This document shows, piece by piece, positions 8,042 to 14,352 of a stretch of 37,538 nucleotides of DNA. The stretch comes from Alphaproteobacteria bacterium. GTDB lineage: Bacteria; Pseudomonadota; Alphaproteobacteria; M2410. Position numbers and translations under genes: made by a program. The notes under the pieces were generated by a model that saw only the letters and a list, made by a program, of their open reading frames with translations, was not told the DNA's origin and did no database searches. The stretch spans positions 1-37,538 of the forward strand of contig SBGZ01000073.1 in assembly GCA_006226415.1 (NCBI GenBank), in the 5' to 3' direction. Each line of letters opens with the position of its first letter. The first letter of the stretch is position 1.

Positions 8042-9376
8042 TCAGTCCTGACTTTCCAGCGCCAAGTCCTTTAAGGTCGTGGTCTCGAGAATATGATCAG
8101 AAGCTTTCGTCAAATTGCCGACGATGGCGTTGAGCATGGGCGAGCGATCCCCTTTAAAGCCGGAGGACTGACGCCCGGCCGTATTGCGGCGGATATATTG
8201 CAGCACAGCGGCAAGCGTGATGTCCTCAAAGGGCTTGCCTGGTACAAATCCATGCGGGTCAGCGCCGGTTGTCTGCAGGTAACCGCCTTTCAAAAGAACC
8301 GACAAACTTTCATCCAGACTGAGCCAGGGAACCTTCAAATCCGCTGAAAGGGTTTCTTGCGTCCAGGGTTTGCGGCCTTTGTAAAAGTGATGTCCCACAA
8401 GTTGGAGAACGCGCAAGGCAAGGCGTTCTTGTTGTTCAATGCTGAGTTCTAAATCGATCGGTTTCTCAACGATGTAGTCCGGGTACTGCAACAGATAGGC
8501 GCCGCGCGCGCCGATCAGCACCACCATCCAACTCATGAAAAGCCAGAGCATGAAGAGAACCAGCGAAGCAAAGGCGGAATAGATTACCGCATAGCGTCCC
8601 GAGGAGACCACAAGGACTGAAAAGACGAGCCCGATCACAAACCAGAAAAAGGTCGCAATCAGCGCGGCTCGAAAGGCAGGGCGAAACTTAACCCTGGTAT
8701 TGGGCATAAAAGTGAAAAGAAAGAGGAAGCCGCTGGCGGCTATGAGAAAGGGGAACAGCTGGCCTGTGGCTTCGATCGCGTGCCCGACATAAGGAAATGC
8801 CGAAATACGGGTCAAAATAGCAGAGCTCGAAATGCCGGTTAAAAGAGCCATGGCAGAGAACCCGAGCAAGGGACCAAACGTCATGACCACCACATAAGTC
8901 GCTATGCGTTGCACTAGACGGCGCGGTTCATCCACACGCCAAATCTCATTCAGCGCGGTTTCCACCATTTGCAAAGCGGAGACGACGGCAAACAGCAAGA
9001 TGGCAATGCCAACGACCCCCAGCCCCTCCATTTTCATGGAATCCACAAATGTGAGGATCTGATCGACCACCTCACCCCCTTGTGCGCCAAGCGGTTCGAC
9101 CGCATGCAGAAGCACATCCCGAAACTGGTTGTGAACGCCAAAGGCTTTCAGAAGAGAAAAGGAAATGGCCAATAGCGGCACGATTGAGATCAAGGTCAGA
9201 TAGACCAGCCCCATGGCACGCAGCCGGATTTTGGGGTTAAGAAAATCCTGCAAGAGCAGAATGGTGACCCGAAGCATTTGGACGCCGATACCAATAGGTC
9301 GTGGCATGGCGTCTGGGTCATCCCGCCACAGGCGGTCGTTCAGAGTGGAAAATATGGTGAAAATTTTGTCGAACAC
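8042..9376 (-). CDS. YihY/BrkB family inner-membrane protein with C-terminal winged-helix-like extension
   Basis: The protein has 444 residues. The first ~300 hold about six membrane segments of the YihY/BrkB family (once called ribonuclease BN, a name now given to another protein), including RLRAMGLVYLTLISIVPLLA, ALNEIWRVD, the FTFMPNTRVKFRPAF loop and the last helices LVLFMLWLFMSWMVVLIGAR. The remaining ~140 residues are soluble and read like a winged-helix domain (LSADLKVPWLSLDESLSVLLKGGYL), as in the longer family members. The role is unproven; transport or envelope functions have been proposed. It starts with GTG at 9374-9376 and has a weak ribosome-binding site. It is convergent with the dehydrogenase operon: the two stops sit back to back and form the palindrome TGATCA (8039-8044). 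Confidence 0.85.
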   Translation of the reverse strand: MFDKIFTIFSTLNDRLWRDDPDAMPRPIGIGVQMLRVTILLLQDFLNPKIRLRAMGLVYLTLISIVPLLAISFSLLKAFGVHNQFRDVLLHAVEPLGAQGGEVVDQILTFVDSMKMEGLGVVGIAILLFAVVSALQMVETALNEIWRVDEPRRLVQRIATYVVVMTFGPLLGFSAMALLTGISSSAILTRISAFPYVGHAIEATGQLFPFLIAASGFLFLFTFMPNTRVKFRPAFRAALIATFFWFVIGLVFSVLVVSSGRYAVIYSAFASLVLFMLWLFMSWMVVLIGARGAYLLQYPDYIVEKPIDLELSIEQQERLALRVLQLVGHHFYKGRKPWTQETLSADLKVPWLSLDESLSVLLKGGYLQTTGADPHGFVPGKPFEDITLAAVLQYIRRNTAGRQSSGFKGDRSPMLNAIVGNLTKASDHILETTTLKDLALESQD

Positions 9377-9612
9377 GCTCGGGCCGATCGTTGAGTGAAA
9401 CGAGGAATGCTTTAGAAACTCGAGGATTTCTGCCGCTTGTAGAGGAAATCACGGCGGCTCTTAACGACTTATGAATACTAACAATTGTCCCTATTTTTCA
9501 ACTGGATTTCAATTTTCTTCCCCTAGTTTGTCGCAGTCGGTTCGAAAGGCGCAACAAATGGGCCACGTGTCGGCCATGGAAATTTGGGTGTTTATGAAGG
9601 GGTCATAGTTCG
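9377..9612. promoter_or_regulatory. Divergent intergenic region, yihY-like gene / 470-residue protein gene
   Basis: This 236-base region separates two divergent genes and should contain both promoters. The plus-strand gene has a purine-rich AAGGGG 11 nt before its ATG. A short inverted repeat GGCC-N7-GGCC with CACGTG inside it lies around 9559-9574. No -35/-10 pair is good enough to call. Confidence 0.3.
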
Positions 9613-11025
9613 ATGAGCGAACAGAAAAAGTCAAAACTGGAGGCTTTTTTGGGGGATATAGTTGAGGACGATCTGCGTAAACTGGTCGCGGCGGTCGAGT
9701 TTGATCGCTTAAGCGGAACGCGGGGGCTTCCTCACAACACTGTGCTCGACGCGCTGCGTCCGGTACTGCGGGAGGGGGGCTCCTTTGACCGGGTGCCAAC
9801 ACCACAACGCATGTTTTGCACAGCCTTTGAAGATCTTCTCCAGACGTTACCAAGAAAACAAAAACAATTTGGCCGTATTTCGCGTACAACCATCAACCCG
9901 GTTTGGGATTGGTTGAGCACAGAAGCTGTGCCTGAGCAGCTCGCCAAAATTGAAGAAGAAGTCACACGTCACATTCTTGATCAAAATCAGGAAGCGGCCT
10001 GGGCATTGGTCATCGCTTTCCAGGTGGAAGTGGGCAGATATATTCAGAAGATTGCCGACGACGCCGTTCGCCAGCCGACGCAATTCAAGTCGCTCAATAA
10101 GCATATCTCTGACAACCTGGTGCTAGCTGATATGCGGGACATCGCCAATTGCCTTTTGGCGGCACCGCAAATCCGGCAGATGCAGATGCGTTTTCCGCGT
10201 CCGATCCAGGAAATCACATCGCGGGACATCGCTTGGTTTGAGAGATTGTACAAAGAGCTCAATGGTCAGGATCGGTTGAGTGTCTATTTGCTTCTGTCTT
10301 TGATGGGGCGCATGACACGTCCGTGGGAAATTCTGACAGTCATTGAGGTAATGGCTGAGTTTTCCGGCGAAACCGAAAAATATCTGCGTGACTGGAAGTT
10401 CGTCTGCGAAGTGCTTCTCAGCGACCTTGAGCATGTCGCGACCTATTTTGATGGATTGCGAATTGAGAGGATTCACTGGCTTGAGCTGCAGGAAAATCTC
10501 ACTTTCTTTGTCAATGTAGGCGATGCGATTGCCAGCAGCAATGATCCAGAGCAACATCCTGAATGGGTGCAGCGGATTGCCGTATGTGGCCGCGGGGTGT
10601 CGAAAGAGGTGGGCCGGGTTCTTGAACGCGTGCCGGCACTGCTCAATACCATTTTCTATGGCGAAGACGCCAATGGTACGCTCAATGTGGCGCGCTTTGT
10701 TGCCTCTGGCGATACCCAGGCCAAAGTCGCGGAAGTTCAGGCAATTGCGGAATTTCTTGAAGATGCCATGGCTTTCGCAGAATGCATGGGGCTGGAGCCT
10801 GAAGTGCACTATAGCGTTTCCAAGGTTTATCAGACTGTCCGACATCTGAAAAATGAGGTCATGCAACAAATCCAGCTCTGCCGTGGAAGTGAGCGCAATG
10901 CCGCTATTTCATACGCTGAGTTCGTTGCGCAGGTCTCCAACAAGTTCAAACCTTGTTTTGCCCGGCTGGAAGAAATGGAGCCAGGTCTGGTCAGGTCCGG
11001 CCAGGGACGTAATTTCGGTACTTAA
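9613..11025 (+). CDS. Protein of unknown function, 470 residues, mostly helical and soluble
   Basis: I do not recognise this family. The sequence is rich in Leu, Glu, Arg and Ala with regular amphipathic stretches, and has no signal peptide or membrane segment, so a cytoplasmic all-alpha protein is likely. Local features are the acidic start LEAFLGDIVEDDLRKLVAAVE, an Arg/Thr-rich block GRISRTTINPVWDWLS at about 87-102, RFPRPIQEITSRD, and the C-terminal SVSKVYQTVRHLKNEV. No catalytic motif, nucleotide-binding loop or zinc cluster is visible. ATG at 9613 has AAGGGG upstream. The gene is followed by a strong hairpin terminator (11056-11097) and then a YegD-like Hsp70 gene, so the two are neighbours but probably separate transcription units. 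Codon use and base composition resemble the neighbours. It is clearly coding, with unknown role. Confidence 0.8.
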   Translation: MSEQKKSKLEAFLGDIVEDDLRKLVAAVEFDRLSGTRGLPHNTVLDALRPVLREGGSFDRVPTPQRMFCTAFEDLLQTLPRKQKQFGRISRTTINPVWDWLSTEAVPEQLAKIEEEVTRHILDQNQEAAWALVIAFQVEVGRYIQKIADDAVRQPTQFKSLNKHISDNLVLADMRDIANCLLAAPQIRQMQMRFPRPIQEITSRDIAWFERLYKELNGQDRLSVYLLLSLMGRMTRPWEILTVIEVMAEFSGETEKYLRDWKFVCEVLLSDLEHVATYFDGLRIERIHWLELQENLTFFVNVGDAIASSNDPEQHPEWVQRIAVCGRGVSKEVGRVLERVPALLNTIFYGEDANGTLNVARFVASGDTQAKVAEVQAIAEFLEDAMAFAECMGLEPEVHYSVSKVYQTVRHLKNEVMQQIQLCRGSERNAAISYAEFVAQVSNKFKPCFARLEEMEPGLVRSGQGRNFGT

Positions 11026-11055
11026 AGCGTCTGGACAGATCGAGGTCAAAAGACT

Positions 11056-11099
11056 AAAAACAGCGCCCTTGGCCAATGAGCCAGCGGCGCTGTTTTTCT
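11056..11099 (+). terminator. Rho-independent terminator after the 470-residue protein gene
   Basis: A 12-base arm AAAAACAGCGCC (11056-11067) pairs perfectly with GGCGCTGTTTTT (11086-11097). The 18-nt loop contains a further TGGC/GCCA pairing. The right arm ends in a T-run on the plus strand. It begins 31 nt after the stop codon. Because the left arm starts with an A-run, the hairpin could also terminate in the other orientation. Confidence 0.85.
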
Positions 11100-11104
11100 T
11101 TCAG

Positions 11105-11136
11105 GGCTTAAAACGTGTTGCTGTGGCGGCTTAAAA
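11105..11136 (+). repeat. Direct repeat GGCTTAAAA upstream of the Hsp70-like gene
   Basis: GGCTTAAAA occurs at 11105-11113 and again at 11128-11136, 23 bases apart (about two helical turns), between the terminator and the Hsp70 ATG. The second copy continues as TTAAAAT and could overlap a -10 element. It may be a regulator site or part of the promoter; the evidence is only the repetition and placement. Confidence 0.3.
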
Positions 11137-11170
11137 TTAGGCTGCCAGACGGATACGGAAGGCGGGATAA

Positions 11171-12472
11171 ATGTCTCTACCACTATTTGCCGGTGTCGAT
11201 TTTGGCACCACCAACAGTGCGGTCGCATTTTCTGACGGCACGACTAGGCCGCGCCTGATTGAAATGGCAAATGGCGATCAAACGCTGCGATCCATTTTGT
11301 ACTTTGACGCGGAAGAGCGTGACAAACGCCGTCGTCCGCAGGCCTATGTAGGTCAGACCGCCATTGATGCGGCGCTGGACCCTATTTTTGAGGGGCGCCT
11401 CATCCAGTCCATCAAGTCCTATCTCACGCACTCAGCCTTTGGCAGTACCTCGATATATGGGGTGCGCATGGCCTTGTCAGATCTGGTTGCCTATATCATT
11501 GCAGAGCTGCGCACGCAGGCCCTACAGCAAATCGGCCAATTTGAGGGCCCGATCGTGGCCGGGCGTCCAGCAGAGTTTGTCGGAAGCGCAGAGGCAGGCG
11601 CTGAGGATCTGGCGCTAACACGGCTGAGAGATGCCTATCGATTTGCTGGTTTTGGCGAGGTCGAATTCGAATTCGAGCCGGTTGCCGCGGCCTATGCCTA
11701 TGCAACCCGCCTCAATCACGATGAGCTTGTATTGATTGCTGATTTTGGTGGGGGCACCAGCGACTTCTGTCTGCTCAATGTGGGGCCGTCGCTGCGCGAG
11801 AGTGCGGCGCAGCAGGACGCGATCATCGCCGTCGACGGCGTCGGCATCGCGGGCGATGCCTTTGATGCGCGCATAGTTGAGCACTGTATTTCGCCGCAAT
11901 TGGGGCGTGGCTCGAATTATTTGGCGCCCTCCGGCAAATCGCTACCGATGCCCAATTGGGTCTATGATCAGCTCAAGGCCTGGCACAAGCTGTCCTTCAT
12001 CAACACCCCGCGCACCCACAAGATCCTGGATGAGGTCATCGGCGGTAGCGCTGACGCCAGTGCGATTGTCGCACTTAAAAAGCTCATTCACGACAACCTT
12101 GGCTTCCATCTTTACCGGGCCGTGGAAAAAACCAAGCACGCGCTTTCTGCCGAGGCGGAAACGGAGTTTGCTTTCCAGATTGGTCCGACGCGGCTTAATC
12201 AACGTGTGCGGCGGGCTGAATTTGAAGAATGGATTGCCCCGGAACTTAAGGAAATCGCGTCCTGCGTGGAGCGGACGCTGGAAAAATCCAATCTTGCCTT
12301 CGCCGATGTTGATCGGGTGTTCATGACAGGGGGGTCCTCATTTATTCCTGCTGTACGCGCAATCTTTGCCGACCGATTTGGCAAAGAAAAGCTGCAGGGC
12401 GGCGAAGAACTCACTTCGGTCGCGAACGGCCTGGCGCTCGTCGCTTACGATCGCTATGGACGTGCTGCCTAA
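11171..12472 (+). CDS. Hsp70 family protein, YegD-like (ATPase domain only)
   Basis: This 433-residue protein carries the actin/Hsp70 ATPase fold. It has phosphate loop 1 GVDFGTTNSAVA (8-19), phosphate loop 2 IADFGGGTSDF (about 190-199) and the adenosine motif FMTGGSSFIPAVR (about 384-396). It ends soon after the ATPase domain, so the DnaK beta-sandwich substrate-binding domain and helical lid are missing. That matches E. coli YegD (about 450 residues), a DnaK-like protein of unknown role. The ribosome-binding site GGAAGGCGGG precedes ATG at 11171. The gene lies between an unknown helical protein and the cytochrome c maturation genes. Chaperone-like or regulatory ATPase activity is inferred; there is no sign of a linked J-protein or GrpE. 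Confidence 0.87.
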   Translation: MSLPLFAGVDFGTTNSAVAFSDGTTRPRLIEMANGDQTLRSILYFDAEERDKRRRPQAYVGQTAIDAALDPIFEGRLIQSIKSYLTHSAFGSTSIYGVRMALSDLVAYIIAELRTQALQQIGQFEGPIVAGRPAEFVGSAEAGAEDLALTRLRDAYRFAGFGEVEFEFEPVAAAYAYATRLNHDELVLIADFGGGTSDFCLLNVGPSLRESAAQQDAIIAVDGVGIAGDAFDARIVEHCISPQLGRGSNYLAPSGKSLPMPNWVYDQLKAWHKLSFINTPRTHKILDEVIGGSADASAIVALKKLIHDNLGFHLYRAVEKTKHALSAEAETEFAFQIGPTRLNQRVRRAEFEEWIAPELKEIASCVERTLEKSNLAFADVDRVFMTGGSSFIPAVRAIFADRFGKEKLQGGEELTSVANGLALVAYDRYGRAA

Positions 12473-12561
12473 CTCAGCAGGCGGGATTTGCTGGCTTTCT
12501 CGAGCCGAAATGGGTAAAAGAACGGCACCTGATTGCCTGTCACATTACGAAAGCTGATTCT

Positions 12562-13707
12562 TTGCTGTTCTGGATATTTATCACCGTCATCGCGCTCTTG
12601 GTCGCCGCGCTCCTCCTCCGTCCGCTTTGGCTTGCGGAAGATAAGGCAAGCACCCACATAGACGCGCTTGAGGTCTACAAGCGGCAATTGCGCGAGCTTG
12701 AGCGGGACGTGGAGGCAGGCATCGTTCCGGCCGTTCAGGCGGAGGCCACTCGGATGGAAATCGAGCGCCGCCTCCTGGCCGCGGACAAGGATTTGAAGGC
12801 ATCTGCAAAAGCTCCCTCGGCCTTGAAAAATCAACAGCGGGTCATTTTGGCCGTTGCTCTGGCCATTGCCTTGCCGGTGATTTCTCTGACCCTCTATGAG
12901 GGGCTCGGGGCGCCCGGCTATGGGGACTTGCCTTACAAGTCGCGATGTGAGGCTTTGGGGGCTGCTGGCCCGCAATCTGAAGTCGACATGATGCAGCTGA
13001 TTGATTGTCTGGCCGTTCGCATGGAAGAAAATCCGCAGCCGGAAGGGTTGGTCATGCTGGGACGGTCCTATATGAATTTGGGCCGATATGCCGATGCGAC
13101 GAGGGCCTATGCGCGTGCGGTAGAAATCGGTGGTCCCGCCCTCGAGCCGCTGGAAGGGCTAGGCATTTCTCTTCTTTATCTAAATCAGGGCCAGGTCACC
13201 GATAGCGCGCGCGTCGCTTTCGCCGAGGCCGTCAAGCTTGAAGGCGATACCTCCCTTTCGAAGTTCTACCTTGCAGAATATGACTATCAGCACGGCAAGC
13301 CGCTGGAAGCACTGTCCGCCTGGGTCGATCTGTTGGAGGAGATCCCCCGAGATACCCCAATGTTTGGGGCGCTTGACGATAGAATTCAGCGCGGGATTGC
13401 CGAGCAGGAATCCATATCGCTTCAATCGGGCGGCAGGGGGGCTCCCGTGGCCCAAAGCGATCAGGTTAAAGCCATGGTTGCCGGTCTCGCCGCTCGTCTT
13501 GAAGAGGACCCCCATGATCTTGATGGATGGCTGATGCTGATCAAGTCGTATCATGTGCAAGGCCGCGATGAAGAGGCCCGCCAGGCGCTCTCGACAGCGA
13601 CTTTGACATTTGTCGCCGAGCCACAGGCTTTGCAGCAGATTTTGATCCTGGCGGAAGAGTTGGGCCTGTCGCCCCGTCTCGAGGTGCCTTTGGAGCCCGC
13701 GCAATAA
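12562..13707 (+). CDS. ccmI: Cytochrome c maturation protein CcmI (CycH)
   Basis: This 381-residue inner-membrane protein presents apocytochrome c to the CcmF/CcmH heme ligation complex. N-terminal helix 1 (LFWIFITVIALLVAALLL) leads to a cytoplasmic loop with a basic/acidic coiled region (VYKRQLRELERDVEAG), the hallmark of CcmI. Helix 2 follows at about 92-112, then a periplasmic TPR domain (for example GLVMLGRSYMNLGRYADATR and DLDGWLMLIKSYHVQGRDEE). The start is TTG at 12562, which gives the family's usual MLFWI N-terminus; no ATG fits. A weak GAAAG lies about 10 nt upstream. It begins 89 nt after the Hsp70 gene and heads the ccmI-ccmE-ccmF/H cluster (cycHJKL in rhizobia). Confidence 0.92.
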   Translation: MLFWIFITVIALLVAALLLRPLWLAEDKASTHIDALEVYKRQLRELERDVEAGIVPAVQAEATRMEIERRLLAADKDLKASAKAPSALKNQQRVILAVALAIALPVISLTLYEGLGAPGYGDLPYKSRCEALGAAGPQSEVDMMQLIDCLAVRMEENPQPEGLVMLGRSYMNLGRYADATRAYARAVEIGGPALEPLEGLGISLLYLNQGQVTDSARVAFAEAVKLEGDTSLSKFYLAEYDYQHGKPLEALSAWVDLLEEIPRDTPMFGALDDRIQRGIAEQESISLQSGGRGAPVAQSDQVKAMVAGLAARLEEDPHDLDGWLMLIKSYHVQGRDEEARQALSTATLTFVAEPQALQQILILAEELGLSPRLEVPLEPAQ

Positions 13708-13797
13708 CCGTGCGACACCTGATCGCAGCCGGCAAAAATCGATTTAATTTCAACCCGCTAGGCAAGGGCGTGGATTTGGCCTGTGTGCTGGCTTTTC

Positions 13798-13825
13798 TTG
13801 CAAGGACAAGTGCAGGCGGTATAGT
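13798..13825 (+). promoter_or_regulatory. Candidate sigma-70-type promoter for ccmE
   Basis: TTGCAA (13798-13803) and TATAGT (13820-13825) are separated by 16 bases. This places a start site near 13832 and a leader of about 50 nt before the ccmE ATG. The 176-base gap after ccmI fits a separate promoter for ccmE-ccmF/H. The call rests on consensus match only. Confidence 0.45.
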
Positions 13826-13883
13826 GCGACACAAAGGGAGTCGCTCTGATAACAAAACCCACCCCCAGCAACTCAATGTACAA

Positions 13884-14351
13884 ATGACACGCAAACAAAG
13901 AAGAACCACAATAATCGTCGCGGGCGTCACCACGCTGGCTGTCGCTGTGCTTTTGGTCATAACGGCCCTTCAAGACCATGTGGTCTTTTTCCAAACCCCT
14001 TCTGAGGTTGTGTCGAGCCAGGTAGAAGTCGGTCGGCGCATCCGCGTGGGCGGCTTGGTCGAGGTGGACACTTTGCATAAAGGCTCGGGCGAAACGGTCA
14101 CCTTTTCCGTCACCGATATGGCCAGCGTTGTTCCGGTCACCTACACAGGCATTTTGCCGGATCTCTTTCGGGAAGGTCAGGGGGTTGTCGTCGAAGGCGC
14201 ATTGAACTCGGATGGCTGGCTTGTCGCCGACACCGTGTTTGCCAAGCACGATGAAAACTACATGCCGCCGGAAGCAGCCGAAGCCTTAAAACGATCCGGC
14301 CATTGGAAAGACGGTCAGACCGAAGCCGTTTCCGGCCAAGAGCAGCGGTGA
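13884..14351 (+). CDS. ccmE: Heme chaperone CcmE (CycJ)
   Basis: This 155-residue membrane-anchored periplasmic protein covalently binds heme and hands it to CcmF. The N-terminus MTRKQRR is typical of alphaproteobacterial CcmE. A single membrane anchor follows (about 9-28), then an OB-fold beta domain with FFQTPSEV, RIRVGGLVE, VTYTGILPDLFREGQGVVVEG and ADTVFAKHDENY. The heme-binding His is 122 in HDENY (H-x3-Y, Tyr126), followed by MPPE. The frame is open upstream to 13710, but ATG at 13884 gives the family length and N-terminus. The stop is 1 nt before the ccmF ATG, so the two are translationally coupled. Confidence 0.94.
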   Translation: MTRKQRRTTIIVAGVTTLAVAVLLVITALQDHVVFFQTPSEVVSSQVEVGRRIRVGGLVEVDTLHKGSGETVTFSVTDMASVVPVTYTGILPDLFREGQGVVVEGALNSDGWLVADTVFAKHDENYMPPEAAEALKRSGHWKDGQTEAVSGQEQR

Positions 14352-14352
14352 C

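Noticed and set aside
10123-10869. A 248-codon minus-strand open frame inside the 470-residue protein gene
   Set aside because: The plus-strand frame is longer, has a ribosome-binding site and a terminator directly downstream. The minus frame reads like low-quality translation.
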